Positions 17,258-25,555 are shown, counted from the stretch's first letter. The stretch: DNA of 64,000 nt from Sphingopyxis sp. LC81 (GCF_000756375.1 NZ_JNFD01000011.1:62001-126000); one strand, 5' to 3'. Numbers and translations: made by a program. The notes: generated by a model from the sequence alone, not told the origin.

Positions 17258-17347
17258 CCGTCGCCCCCGCGAAGGCGGGGGCCGCCATCGTTTACGCATC
17301 GACGAAGGGCAAGGCCGACTGCGGCCCCTGCCTTCGCAGGGGCGACG
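17258..17347. repeat. Intergenic palindromic repeat, GCCCCCGCGAAGGCGGGGG type
   Basis: The left arm 17258-17282 and right arm 17323-17347 are near-reverse-complements (GTCGCCCC-type ends, GCGAAGGC core), with a 40-bp spacer. It lies between glnK's upstream region and the 3' end of the nuclease-fold gene. It is the same family as 9088-9162 and 47769-47853. Confidence 0.8.
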
Positions 17348-17351
17348 TTTT

Positions 17352-18050
17352 CTACTCGGCCGCCTTGAACCGAGCCCAGATCGGCAGATGGTCCGACGCG
17401 CGCGCCGCGAGCGCGCTCTGGTGGACGCCCGCCTCGACGGCTTCAAGATCGGGGGTCGCGAAAATACGATCGAGCTTCGCGACCGGGCGGCGGCTGTGGA
17501 AGCTGTGGCCGGTGTCGACAAGCCGGTGGCGCTCGCCGAAATCGGCGAGGCAGCCGCCGCGTGGCCGCCATTCGTTGCAGTCGCCCATCAGGATCGTCGG
17601 CAGTTCCTCGCCCTCGGCGATATGGTGGAGGATCGCGCGCGCCTGCTGGCGGCGGCGCAGCCCCGAAATATCGAGGTGCATGCCGACGACGCGCAGCCGC
17701 GTATCGCCGATGCGGACCGTCGCGGCGACGGCGCCGCGCGGCTCGAGCATGGGCAGGTGCAGCGCATGGCTTTCCTCGACCACGGCGCCCTTGCGCACGA
17801 GCAGCGCGTTGCCGTGCCAGCCGATCGCATAGGGACGGCCGCTGAGGAGGTCGACCGGCACATAGTCGCTATGCTCTTGGAACATATGCGGCGGGATCGC
17901 GCTCGTGCGCGCGCCGAAGCGGCGGTCGGCTTCCTGGAGCGCGACGATATCGGCATCGAGCTCGCCGAGCACCGACAGCACGCGGCCCGGGTCGCGGCGC
18001 CGGTCGAGGCCGATGCCCTTGCGCATATTGTAACTGGCGACCTTGATCAT
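17352..18050 (-). CDS. Endonuclease/exonuclease/phosphatase (EEP) family protein
   Basis: A 232-residue protein with the EEP fold, no signal peptide, presumably cytosolic. Catalytic motifs in order: ASYNMRKGIG (Asn), ADIVALQEADRRFG (metal Glu, about residue 39), VGMHLDISGL (His), LMGDCNEWRP (Asp/Asn, about 158), KLDRIFATPDLE and the terminal SDHLPIWARF (catalytic Asp-His). It could be a nuclease or a phosphodiesterase; the substrate is not evident. It is the last gene of a minus-strand run (PNPOx, DUF2007, EEP) and starts 15 bp after the DUF2007 stop. Confidence 0.88.
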   Translation of the reverse strand: MIKVASYNMRKGIGLDRRRDPGRVLSVLGELDADIVALQEADRRFGARTSAIPPHMFQEHSDYVPVDLLSGRPYAIGWHGNALLVRKGAVVEESHALHLPMLEPRGAVAATVRIGDTRLRVVGMHLDISGLRRRQQARAILHHIAEGEELPTILMGDCNEWRPRGGCLADFGERHRLVDTGHSFHSRRPVAKLDRIFATPDLEAVEAGVHQSALAARASDHLPIWARFKAAE

Positions 18051-18065
18051 GTGTTTTTCAAGCGC

Positions 18066-18296
18066 TCAGGCCGCGTTTCCGTTCCCGCTCGCCTCGAATT
18101 CGGCGATCAGCGCCTGGGCTTCGTCGAGGTCCTCGTCGAGCACCATGATGCGGACCGGGATCATCAGCCCGACGCTTTCGGCGATGTTCATGCCCGCGTC
18201 GAAGCAGACGGCGTGAACCCCGGCGCTCTCCAGCCGGCCGCGCAGCAGCTCGGCCTCGGCACCGTTGGGCAGACGCACCAATTCGACGAGTGGCAT
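18066..18296 (-). CDS. DUF2007 family small protein (putative signal-transducing)
   Basis: A 76-residue cytosolic protein. The pattern VELVRLPNGAEAELLRGRLESAGV, a hydrophobic middle and a final EDLDEAQALIAEFE helix match the DUF2007 fold (a small ferredoxin-like domain, often described as a signal-transducing P-II relative). Function is unknown. Its ATG overlaps the stop of the PNPOx gene by one base, so the two are translationally coupled. Confidence 0.8.
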   Translation of the reverse strand: MPLVELVRLPNGAEAELLRGRLESAGVHAVCFDAGMNIAESVGLMIPVRIMVLDEDLDEAQALIAEFEASGNGNAA

Positions 18297-18859
18297 CAGG
18301 CGTCGCCCGCGATGAAACGGTCGGTCGGGCGTGTCGGCAGGCCGTCGATGCTGCGATCACGCTCCTTGAACTTTTCGACCCACAGCGTGCGGTCGGCCTG
18401 GCGGTGATATTTCTGCAGCGTGTCGCGCTCGTGCTGCAATTCCATCATTGGCACGCCCCAGCCGCAGCTCGTCTGCACGCTGTCGACGTCGATCACGAAA
18501 ATCTGGCGCGTGCCGGGGAGCAGGGTGAAATGCGCCGCGAGCGCGTCCCATTCGGCATCCTGCGGCAGCACGGGGCGCCCGCGGCCATAGATGCGCAGGA
18601 TCAGCGCGCTGCGGTCGAAGGCGCAGAACATGATCGTGATGCGGCCGTCGGCGGCCAGGTGCGCGTGCGTTTCGTTGCCCGATCCGCCGAGGTCGAGATA
18701 GGCGACCTGCCGGTCCGACAGGATGCGGAAGCTGTCGGCATAGCCTTTGGGCGACAGGTTGATGCGTGCATCGACGGCGGCGGTCGCGGTGAAATAGACC
18801 GGCTGCTTTTCGATGAAGGCGATATGCTTGTCGGTCAGCGTTTCGGTAAATTCGGCCAT
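18296..18859 (-). CDS. Pyridoxamine 5'-phosphate oxidase-like FMN-binding protein
   Basis: A 187-residue protein of the PNPOx-like split-barrel family. It opens with TLTDKHIAFIEKQPVYFTAT, followed by the RINLSPKGYADSFRILSD segment and VAYLDLGGSGNETHAHL, which form the FMN-binding strands in this subfamily. The later VQTSCGWGVPMMELQHERDTL segment is typical of the longer PNPOx-like oxidoreductases rather than true PdxH. It probably reduces an unknown substrate with FMN or F420. It heads the run with DUF2007 and EEP genes. Confidence 0.85.
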   Translation of the reverse strand: MAEFTETLTDKHIAFIEKQPVYFTATAAVDARINLSPKGYADSFRILSDRQVAYLDLGGSGNETHAHLAADGRITIMFCAFDRSALILRIYGRGRPVLPQDAEWDALAAHFTLLPGTRQIFVIDVDSVQTSCGWGVPMMELQHERDTLQKYHRQADRTLWVEKFKERDRSIDGLPTRPTDRFIAGDA

Positions 18860-18893
18860 GCTCGGGCTCCGCTGGATTGGTCGGTTCGCCCTA

Positions 18894-19469
18894 TCACCAA
18901 TTCTTGCCCTCTTCTATCGCGGCGTCCTCGTCGGCGCGGGTTGCGCGGCCGAGGGCCTCGTTGCGATGCGGGAAGCGGCCGAAGCGGTCGACGACGTCGA
19001 AATGCTTTTGCGCATAGTCCTGGAATATCGGGGCGTCGAACGCCGCGAACAAGCGCAGCGATTCGCGCTGGTCGTCCATATTCTCGCTGTGCTGGAAGGG
19101 CAGGCAGGCGAATTGGCGCCGTTCGTCGGGCCAGTGTTCGTGCCAGCCGTGTGCGACGATGCCGCGCGCGATCGCGCGGGCGAGATCGTCGGTCGCAAAG
19201 GCATCGGCGTGGCCGCGATAGATGTTGCGCGGCACCTGGTCGAACAGGATCGCCGCGGCAAGCGCGGTGTCGGGATCGGTGAGGAAGGCTTCGGCGGGCT
19301 GCGATCGCAAGGCTTCGTGCCAGCCTTCGGCCAGATCGCGGACCGCTTGATCGAATTCGCCGCCGCCGCCGTACCAGTCGTCCATGCCATGCTCGTCAAA
19401 CCAGAAGACGAGGAGTTGCCGGGCCCAGTCAGCGGGCGGCGGGGTGGGTGTTTCAGGATCATTCGTCAT
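18894..19469 (-). CDS. DUF924 family protein
   Basis: A 191-residue, largely helical cytosolic protein. The DUF924 signature is clear: VLVFWF-type opening (QLLVFWFDEHGMDDWY), then AAILFDQVPRNIYRGHADAF (about residue 75), LPFQHSENMDDQ (about 125) and the terminal FGRFPHRNEALGR. The fold is TPR-like and function is unknown. Oddly, the only ATG that fits (19469) lies inside the left arm of the palindromic repeat at 19462-19547, with no Shine-Dalgarno sequence upstream. The repeat therefore seems to supply the start codon and the first codons. Confidence 0.85.
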   Translation of the reverse strand: MTNDPETPTPPPADWARQLLVFWFDEHGMDDWYGGGGEFDQAVRDLAEGWHEALRSQPAEAFLTDPDTALAAAILFDQVPRNIYRGHADAFATDDLARAIARGIVAHGWHEHWPDERRQFACLPFQHSENMDDQRESLRLFAAFDAPIFQDYAQKHFDVVDRFGRFPHRNEALGRATRADEDAAIEEGKNW

Positions 19470-19547
19470 TGCGAGCGCAGCGAAGCAATCCAGAGCGGTT
19501 TATGCAAGCTCTGGATTGCCGCGGGCCTGCGGCCTCGCAATGACGAA
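19462..19547. repeat. Palindromic repeat, CGTCATTGCGAGCG type, overlapping a gene start
   Basis: The left arm 19462-19496 and right arm 19508-19547 share TTCGTCATTGCGAG and GCTCTGGATT-type ends as reverse complements, with mismatches in the middle. It fills the gap between the hypothetical gene at 19553 and the DUF924 gene and contains the latter's ATG. It is a different family from the other repeats here. Confidence 0.8.
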
Positions 19548-19552
19548 CGAAG

Positions 19553-19954
19553 CTATTCGCCCTTGACGCGCTTGTACGGCACAAACTGGCCGAGCGACAC
19601 GAAGCCGGCGTACATATGGCTCGTGCGGTCGCGCAGTTCGACGGCGTCGATGCTGCACAGCTGGCTGCCGGTCGTCTTGGTCACGAGAATATCGTCATCG
19701 TCGAGCGATTCGGCGCCGCCCTTGGGCCGGTTGACCCAATAGGTGCTGCCGACCTTGTAGACGATCGCCGTCTTTTCGATGATCTGCGAGCTGCGCGCGG
19801 TCGAGAGCGAGATGCAATCCTGCGGTTCGCCCGCGACGCGGCCTTCGAGCAGCTTGGCAAGCTGATCTTCGGGCGCAAGCTTTTCGCGCGCGGTGGCGGC
19901 CGGGGCGGCCGCGATTGCGGCAGCGGCGAGAAGCGCCGGGATTAGGTGACGCAT
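19553..19954 (-). CDS. Hypothetical secreted protein with two cysteines (DUF6491-like pattern)
   Basis: A 133-residue protein. Residues 1-22 are an Ala-rich signal peptide (ending ATARE). The body has a Cys in EPQDCISLSTARSSQI (about residue 46) and a second in TGSQLCSIDAVELRD (about 99), spaced as in small periplasmic proteins of the DUF6491 type. I am not certain of the family. The start is ATG 19954, with AGGAGTTGAACCC upstream; the longer version from 19975 would disturb the signal peptide. A C-terminal YAGFVSLGQFVPYKRV is conserved-looking. It ends 5 bp from the palindromic repeat. Confidence 0.7.
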   Translation of the reverse strand: MRHLIPALLAAAAIAAAPAATAREKLAPEDQLAKLLEGRVAGEPQDCISLSTARSSQIIEKTAIVYKVGSTYWVNRPKGGAESLDDDDILVTKTTGSQLCSIDAVELRDRTSHMYAGFVSLGQFVPYKRVKGE

Positions 19955-20037
19955 GGGTTCAACTCCTATATTCATCAGACCCTACCCGGCGCCTTCTTAC
20001 GCCCGCCCGCGTGAACAGACGCTGACTCGCCGCCGTT

Positions 20038-21258
20038 TCAGCACGCCCCGTCGGGAAGCGGGATGCCCAGCGGGCCTTTGCATTTCTTCTTTTTCGCGGG
20101 TTCGGCCGGGGTGCCGCCGCCCATATTCGATCCGCTCATCCCGCCGAAATCGGCACCGACCATCAGCATGGTATGCGAGCGGAAGCGGACCTTCGCGGTC
20201 CAGTCGATGTTCCACGCGGCATTGCCCGCGGGCTTGGGCGGATAGGAGAAATTGGCCTCGGGCCCGAAAGCGTTGAGGTTGCCGATCAGCATTTCGCCCG
20301 ACGCCTTCTTGACCTCGGCGGGGATCTGGCAGCTCGTCTGCGTTGGCGGCATCACGATCTTCTTGGTGACAAGATTCGCGACGACCGAGGGCGGCAGCCA
20401 GTCCCACAGGCCGCCGCCGAATTCCTTCGACGCGCTGCTCGTCCACCAGACGATATCGCCCATGTCATTCTTGCCGCCGCCATTGCCCATGCCGCCGATC
20501 GTCCACGCGACATAGCCGGTCGCGCTCGGCACCGAATTCCAGCGCACCATCACCGACTGGTCGCCCTGGATCGCGGTCGAGGCCGAAAGCCCCTGCATAT
20601 AATCCTGCGCGAGCGTGAAATTGATGTCGGGGCCGATATTGCTCGCAACGCGGTGCGCGCCGAGCAGCGATGAGCCCGATCCGGGCTGCTTGCCGCCCTT
20701 GCTATTCGGCCAGTCGACATAGGAACGGCTGTTCGCCTTGCTCACTTCGCGAATGACGGGGACCGCGCTGGAGAAGAGATTGGGCGGCATCTGCCCCGCG
20801 GCGACCTTGGCGAAATCGATCACCACCGGCTGGCCGGGGCCCGCCTTCGCGCCGCAGCCCCAATAGAGGAGCAGACGGCCTTTCGGGCGCTCGAATGGCG
20901 TGGTTCCGGTCTCTTCCCTGCTCGCCTCCCAGGTCAGCGGCACCGACTTGCCCATCTTCGCCTGCGGCAGAAAGAAATGGTCGCCCTTCGGCGGCGGCGC
21001 GGTGGCGGCGTCGTTCGAGCCGAGGCGAAGGAGCAATTGGTGCGCGACCTTGCTCGACGGATCGCCGCCGAACATCATGCCCATGGCGCCGCCGAGGCCG
21101 CCCCTGCCGCCGCCCGCCATCGCGGCGAAGCCCGACATCGTCGCGACGTCCATCTCGTAACGCTCTTTGGGGCCGGTGGTTTTTTGCGCCGAGCCGGGAA
21201 CGGCGGCGAGGACCGCGGCGACGGCCGCCACGGAAATAAAACGCAGATTCGAACGCAT
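20038..21258 (-). CDS. Hypothetical exported protein with Gly/Met-rich start and fibronectin-like segment
   Basis: A 406-residue protein. Residues 1-24 are a signal peptide (ending PGSAQ). A Gly/Met-rich stretch follows (about 40-65, AMAGGGRGGLGGAMGMMFGG). The middle contains GRLLLYWGCGAKAGPGQPVV, and VMVRWNSVPSATGYVAW (about 240) resembles a fibronectin type III strand pair. The C-terminus is basic, with KKKKCKGPLGIPLPDGAC. I do not recognise a named family. ATG 21258 is used because of AGGGAGGGTAAT upstream and the signal peptide. It is probably a periplasmic or surface protein. It stands alone, with a palindromic repeat upstream. Confidence 0.75.
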   Translation of the reverse strand: MRSNLRFISVAAVAAVLAAVPGSAQKTTGPKERYEMDVATMSGFAAMAGGGRGGLGGAMGMMFGGDPSSKVAHQLLLRLGSNDAATAPPPKGDHFFLPQAKMGKSVPLTWEASREETGTTPFERPKGRLLLYWGCGAKAGPGQPVVIDFAKVAAGQMPPNLFSSAVPVIREVSKANSRSYVDWPNSKGGKQPGSGSSLLGAHRVASNIGPDINFTLAQDYMQGLSASTAIQGDQSVMVRWNSVPSATGYVAWTIGGMGNGGGKNDMGDIVWWTSSASKEFGGGLWDWLPPSVVANLVTKKIVMPPTQTSCQIPAEVKKASGEMLIGNLNAFGPEANFSYPPKPAGNAAWNIDWTAKVRFRSHTMLMVGADFGGMSGSNMGGGTPAEPAKKKKCKGPLGIPLPDGAC

Positions 21259-21390
21259 ATTACCCTCCCTGTTGCGGAGGATGCCCCCGCGGATGATGCG
21301 ACCGATTCTTCTTCTGTTTGCGTAAACTATATGCGCGGGAGGGGCGAACGCCAAGTGAGGGCGATCACAGGCCGTATGCGCTGCAAATCT

Positions 21391-21469
21391 TCGTCACCCC
21401 GGACTTGATCCGGGGCCTGCCTTTCTTCGCGAAAAGAAGGCGGGTGCCGGGTCAAGCCCGGCATGACGA
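21391..21469. repeat. Palindromic repeat, CACCCCGGACTTGATCCGGGG type
   Basis: The left arm 21391-21416 and right arm 21444-21469 are reverse complements with a few differences (CGTCA and TGACG ends). It lies between the TldD stop codon (21477) and the start of the exported protein gene, so it could end tldD transcripts. Confidence 0.8.
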
Positions 21470-21476
21470 TATGGGA

Positions 21477-22919
21477 TCAGGCTGTGCCGCCCACCGTCAG
21501 CCCGTTGACCAGCAAGGTCGGCTGGCCGACGCCCGCGGGGACGCTCTGACCGGCCTTGCCGCAGATGCCGATGCCCTCGTCGATCGCCATATCGTTGCCG
21601 ATGCCGGTGACCTTGGTGAGCACGCTCGGGCCGTCGCCGATCAAGGTCGCACCCTTGATCGAATCGCCGAGCTTGCCATTCTCGATCTTGTACGCCTCGG
21701 TGCAGCTGAAGACGAACTTGCCCGACACGATGTCGACCTGTCCGCCGCCGAAGCTTTTGGCGAAAATGCCGTTCTTGACGCGCGACAGAAGCTCGGCGGG
21801 ATCGTCGTTGCCGCCGCGCATGAAAGTGTTGGTCATCCGCGGCATCGGGGCGTGCGCGAAGCTTTCGCGGCGCCCGTTGCCGGTGGGCTCGACCCCCATC
21901 AGGCGCGCGTTGAGGCGGTCCTGCATATAGCCTTTGAGGATGCCGTCCTCGATCAGCACCGTTTCGCCGGTCGGCGTGCCTTCGTCGTCGATGCTGAGCG
22001 AGCCGCGGCGGCCGCCGCCGACGGGGCTGTCCATCGCGCCGTCGTCGACGACGGTGACGCCGGGCGCGGCGACGCGCTGACCGATGCGGCCCGAAAAGGC
22101 GCTGGTGCCCTTGCGGTTGAAATCGCCCTCGAGCCCGTGGCCGACCGCTTCATGCAGAAGCACGCCCGGCCAGCCGGGGCCGAGCAGCACGGTGAATTCA
22201 CCCGCGGGGGCGTCGACCGCGCGCAAGTTCACGAGCGCCTGCGCGAGCGCCTCGTCAATCGCGCGGTTCCACTGTGCGGGCTCGAACAGATGGTCGTACA
22301 TGTAACGGCCGCCGAGGCCGAAATAGCCGGTTTCGCGGCGGCCATTCTCCTCGACCACGATCGAGACGTTGAGGCGGACGAGCGGGCGGATGTCGGTCGC
22401 GAGGAAGCCGTCGGCGCGGACGATCTCGACCACCGACCAGCTGCCCGCGAGCGCGACCGACACCTGGACGATGCGCGGATCGCGTGCGCGCGCCGCGGCG
22501 TCGATTTCCTGGCAGAGCGCGACCTTCTTCGCGAAGGGGATGAGGTCGAGCGGGTTCGCTTCGTCGTAAAGATGGCGGTTGGTGCGCGGCGGCGGCGCGG
22601 CGTGCGCTTGGCTTGAGGGATCGAGCAGCGCGAGCGTCTCGGCGGCGCGGCGGATGGCGCCGGCGCTGATGTCGCTGGCGTGCGCAAAGCCCGTCATCTC
22701 GCCCGACACGGCGCGCAGGCCAAAACCGGCATCGGTCGAATAATCGGCGGTCTTGAGGCGCCCGTCGTCGAAACCGAAGCTCTCGGTCGCGCGATATTGC
22801 AGGTAAAGCTCGCCGTCGTCGGCCTTGGCGAGCGCTTCGCGCGCGAGCGCCTGCGCCAGATCGGGGTCGAGCGCATCGGCGCGATAAAGGAAGCGGCGGG
22901 GATCGGTCGGGCTTGTCAT
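21477..22919 (-). CDS. tldD: Metalloprotease TldD
   Basis: A 480-residue zinc peptidase of the TldD/PmbA family. With TldE (PmbA) it forms a barrel that degrades unfolded peptides, matures some peptide antibiotics, and affects the CcdA antitoxin and DNA gyrase inhibitors. The catalytic motif HEAVGHGLEGD (about residue 253-263, H-E-x3-H) is intact, followed by the FNRKGTSAFSGRIGQRV segment and the conserved C-terminal GGGQVDIVSGKFVFSC and TEAYKIENGKL. Length is standard. The tldE/pmbA partner is not in the window. The ATG at 22919 gives the usual N-terminus. Confidence 0.95.
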   Translation of the reverse strand: MTSPTDPRRFLYRADALDPDLAQALAREALAKADDGELYLQYRATESFGFDDGRLKTADYSTDAGFGLRAVSGEMTGFAHASDISAGAIRRAAETLALLDPSSQAHAAPPPRTNRHLYDEANPLDLIPFAKKVALCQEIDAAARARDPRIVQVSVALAGSWSVVEIVRADGFLATDIRPLVRLNVSIVVEENGRRETGYFGLGGRYMYDHLFEPAQWNRAIDEALAQALVNLRAVDAPAGEFTVLLGPGWPGVLLHEAVGHGLEGDFNRKGTSAFSGRIGQRVAAPGVTVVDDGAMDSPVGGGRRGSLSIDDEGTPTGETVLIEDGILKGYMQDRLNARLMGVEPTGNGRRESFAHAPMPRMTNTFMRGGNDDPAELLSRVKNGIFAKSFGGGQVDIVSGKFVFSCTEAYKIENGKLGDSIKGATLIGDGPSVLTKVTGIGNDMAIDEGIGICGKAGQSVPAGVGQPTLLVNGLTVGGTA

Positions 22920-22961
22920 AGGAGCGATATAGGCACGGCGCCCGCCGACCGCAAAGATTCG

Positions 22962-23540
22962 TCAGAGATAATTGACGGTGAGCGTGAAGGTGCCGCTGTA
23001 GTTGCCCTCGGGCTGGTTCGCGGGGACGGTGAGCGTGCCGCCGATATAATAGGTCTGGACGCCGCTCGGCAGCAACGTCCCGCCGAGCAGCGCGATGCCG
23101 CCGCCGCTCGTGCTCGCGGCGCGGACAAGACTTGCGGTCATCGGGGCTGCGCCGCCGCCGGCGCGCGTGAGCGTGACCGAGGTGCTGCCCGATACGGTGA
23201 TCAGGAAAATGCCGCCGGTGCCCTGGAACACCGCGCGCTGCGCCGCCGAGCCCACCGGGGTGACGCCGCCGCCGGTCGTGCGCGCATTGGTGACGGGGCT
23301 GATCGTGACAGTGCCGCCGGTCGCCCCGCTGATCAGCGTGCCGAAATCGAGATCGTCGGTCTTGATCAGCGTATTCGGGCGAACGACCGCCGCATTGGCG
23401 GTGCCGGGCATGTCGGCGGCATAGGCCGGTCCGCATAGCGCTGCGCCCGCCGCTGCCGCGGCGATGGTCAGGGCGCGAGCAGCTCCCCGACAGTCTCTGG
23501 TCCCTTGAATCTCCACAGATTCTGCTCCTGTCTGGCACAT
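22962..23540 (-). CDS. DUF4402 domain-containing secreted protein (first copy)
   Basis: A 192-residue exported protein. A long N-terminal segment ends in a signal peptide (about 22-42, ALTIAAAAAGAALCGPAYA). The mature part has the DUF4402 pattern: a strand IKTDDLDFGTLISG (about 58), GGTVTISPVTNARTTGG, and the closing PEGNYSGTFTLTVNYL. DUF4402 domains are beta sandwiches like those in fimbrial subunits; function is unproven. ATG 23540 is the only in-frame ATG. A shorter start cannot be excluded because the first 20 residues are not signal-like. It is paired with the similar gene at 23970. Confidence 0.85.
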   Translation of the reverse strand: MCQTGAESVEIQGTRDCRGAARALTIAAAAAGAALCGPAYAADMPGTANAAVVRPNTLIKTDDLDFGTLISGATGGTVTISPVTNARTTGGGVTPVGSAAQRAVFQGTGGIFLITVSGSTSVTLTRAGGGAAPMTASLVRAASTSGGGIALLGGTLLPSGVQTYYIGGTLTVPANQPEGNYSGTFTLTVNYL

Positions 23541-23637
23541 CTTATGCCAGCGGGACCTTCATCACTGATGCATGGGGGTGGTGAATCGGCCGTTTACTTG
23601 CGGCCCGGGAATCACGCGTTGTCGGCAACGCCGGCGT

Positions 23638-23835
23638 TCAGCCCTTGTCGGCGATCCCGCCGATGAGAATGAAGCGGCGGTCGCAATAGCCGCAGTCGGC
23701 GAAGCCCTCGTCGGTGTCGATTTCGAGCCATACGCGCGGGTGGCCGAGCGCCGCATCGGCGAGGCCGTCGCCGGTGCCGTCGCAGGCGATGCGGGTCTTG
23801 GGCGTGCGGATGGTTTCGGGTGCGGGCTGGGTCAT
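23638..23835 (-). CDS. CHCC-type zinc-finger domain protein
   Basis: A 65-residue protein. The zinc-finger pattern is RIACDGTGDGLADAALGHPR (about residues 14-33) and ADCGYCDRRFIL (about 47-58), giving Cys, His, Cys, Cys ligands. This is the zf-CHCC domain, related to the small iron-sulfur-associated subunit of respiratory complex I (NDUFS6 type). ATG 23835 is chosen; upstream in-frame residues are not family-like. It lies between two DUF4402 genes on the same strand, with gaps of 97 bp downstream and 134 bp upstream, which seems to be chance rather than an operon. Confidence 0.85.
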   Translation of the reverse strand: MTQPAPETIRTPKTRIACDGTGDGLADAALGHPRVWLEIDTDEGFADCGYCDRRFILIGGIADKG

Positions 23836-23969
23836 CGAGGGCGCCCATAGCAAGCGGGACGGGCGCCCGCAATCGGGTCTGCGCAATTGCGGGGGCATTG
23901 ACGGCACCGGTGCAGGCATCCTTTCGGGTGCAAGTGGTCCCCCGGTGCCGTCTTCCCCCCACGGAAGGT

Positions 23970-24497
23970 CTAAAGATAGTTCAATGTGATCGTGAACGTG
24001 CCGCTGTAATCGCCGGGTGCCTGATTGGCGCCGACCTCGAGCGTGGCGCCGACCGGGAAATTATAGTTTCCCAGCGCTGACGTGATGCGGAAGCGCGTCG
24101 GCGTCGTCGACAGGATCGCGGTCGGCGTGCTGCCGATCTCAAACGTGCGGGCGCGCATCCGCACCCCTGGTCCCGTGAGCCAGATCGTGTTCGATCCGAG
24201 CGAGATATTGACCTGGCGATTTTGAGTGCCGAGCCCTGCGAAGCGCGCGGGCTCGCCGCCATTTCCGGCGAGCGTGACGCCGCCGGTGCGGGAGCGCGAT
24301 CCGTCGGGCTCGATCGTCACCGTCCCCGCGGTCGCCGACGGGATGATGTCGCCGAAATCGAGGTCGTTGACCTTGAAGAAGGAAAGCGGGCGAAGCACGA
24401 TGGCTTTGGCTTCGCCTTGCGCGCCCGCCTGCGCCAGCGCCGGCGATGCGGCGGCGGGCGCGATCAGGAGCGCGAAGATGGCTAGGCCGCGCTGCAT
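23970..24497 (-). CDS. DUF4402 domain-containing secreted protein (second copy)
   Basis: A 175-residue exported protein, a divergent paralogue of the gene at 22962. A signal peptide spans 1-23 (MQRGLAIFALLIAPAAASPA). The mature part has the same markers: LSFFKVNDLDFGDIIPSA (about 38), TAGTVTIEPDGSRSRTGG, and the closing APGDYSGTFTITLNYL, almost identical in pattern to the first copy. The start is uncertain between ATG 24497 and GTG 24530; neither has a good ribosome-binding site. The protein is presumably periplasmic or surface-exposed. Function is unknown. Confidence 0.83.
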   Translation of the reverse strand: MQRGLAIFALLIAPAAASPALAQAGAQGEAKAIVLRPLSFFKVNDLDFGDIIPSATAGTVTIEPDGSRSRTGGVTLAGNGGEPARFAGLGTQNRQVNISLGSNTIWLTGPGVRMRARTFEIGSTPTAILSTTPTRFRITSALGNYNFPVGATLEVGANQAPGDYSGTFTITLNYL

Positions 24498-24631
24498 AGA
24501 CAGCGGGCAAAAGATGTGACTGGTCCCCACAGCCGCCGTCCTAGCGGCGAGTTTCCAATTTAGCGTTAACGTGATGCTGATGAAAAATTAGCGGGCTTTC
24601 GCAGCCCGAAGTGCGCGGCTATGGAGGCGCC

Positions 24632-25552
24632 ATGAGTGAAGCCGCCATCCGCATCGACGCCGTCTCCAAACTCTATGCCGGCGGCAAGCAGGCGCTCGAC
24701 AATGTCAGTTTCGACGTGCCGCGCGGGGAGATTTTCGGTCTTTTGGGACCGAACGGCGCGGGCAAGTCGACGCTGATCAACATCCTTGCGGGGCTGGTCA
24801 ACAAGACGAGCGGGCATGCGAGCATCTGGGGCTTCGACATCGACGCCGACCCGCGCAACGCTAAATATTCGATCGGCATCGTGCCGCAGGAGATCGTTTT
24901 CGATCCCTTTTTCACGCCGTACGAGACGCTTGAGAATCAGGCCGGCCTTTATGGTGTGCCGAAGGACAAACGGATTTCGGACGAACTGCTCGCCGCGGTG
25001 CATCTGTCGGACAAGCGCGATGCCTATGCGCGGACGCTGTCGGGGGGCATGAAGCGCCGGCTGCTCGTCGCCAAGGCGATGGTGCATTCGCCGCCGATCA
25101 TCGTGCTCGACGAGCCGACCGCGGGGGTCGATATCGAGCTGCGCCAGCAGCTTTGGGACTATGTCCAGCGGCTCAACGACCGCGGCGTCACCGTCGTGCT
25201 GACGACGCATTATCTCGAAGAGGCCGAAGAGCTCTGCGACCGGATCGCGATCATCAACCACGGCAAGCTGATCGCGAACAAGCCGACGCGTGAATTGGTC
25301 GACATGGCGCGCGAGAAGATCGTCGTCGTGACGCTCGACGCCGATATCGGCGCCTTGCCGGCGCACCCGGCGTTCGAGAAGGTCGAGCGCGAGGGTGAGC
25401 GCGGGCTCGCGATCCATTATAACAAGGACCGCATGAACGCGGGCGAGGTGCTCGCCGCGGTCAATGCGATGGGGCATGGCATCGTCGACGTCTCGACGCG
25501 CGAGGCCGATCTGGAAGATGTGTTCCTGAATCTGACGCGCAGCGCCGCCTGA
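24632..25552 (+). CDS. ABC transporter ATP-binding protein (ABC-2/drug-export type), no permease nearby
   Basis: A 306-residue ATPase subunit of the CcmA/ABC-2 export type. Motifs: Walker A GPNGAGKST (about residue 39), Q-loop VPQEIVFD, signature LSGGMKRRL (about 139), Walker B IIVLDEPTAGVD (about 160) and H-loop TTHYLEEAEEL. The C-terminal 70 residues, including AREKIVVVTL, are the usual extension. ABC-2 ATPases work with a membrane permease, normally the next gene. Here the next gene is convergent and starts 3 bp after the stop, and no permease is seen in the window. The ATG follows TATGGAGGCGCC. Confidence 0.92.
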   Translation: MSEAAIRIDAVSKLYAGGKQALDNVSFDVPRGEIFGLLGPNGAGKSTLINILAGLVNKTSGHASIWGFDIDADPRNAKYSIGIVPQEIVFDPFFTPYETLENQAGLYGVPKDKRISDELLAAVHLSDKRDAYARTLSGGMKRRLLVAKAMVHSPPIIVLDEPTAGVDIELRQQLWDYVQRLNDRGVTVVLTTHYLEEAEELCDRIAIINHGKLIANKPTRELVDMAREKIVVVTLDADIGALPAHPAFEKVEREGERGLAIHYNKDRMNAGEVLAAVNAMGHGIVDVSTREADLEDVFLNLTRSAA

Positions 25553-25555
25553 GCG

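Noticed and set aside
23562..23756. Short minus-strand frame between the first DUF4402 gene and the zinc-finger gene
   Set aside because: It overlaps the CHCC zinc-finger gene in another frame and encodes low-complexity Arg/Ala/Ser sequence without a ribosome-binding site.
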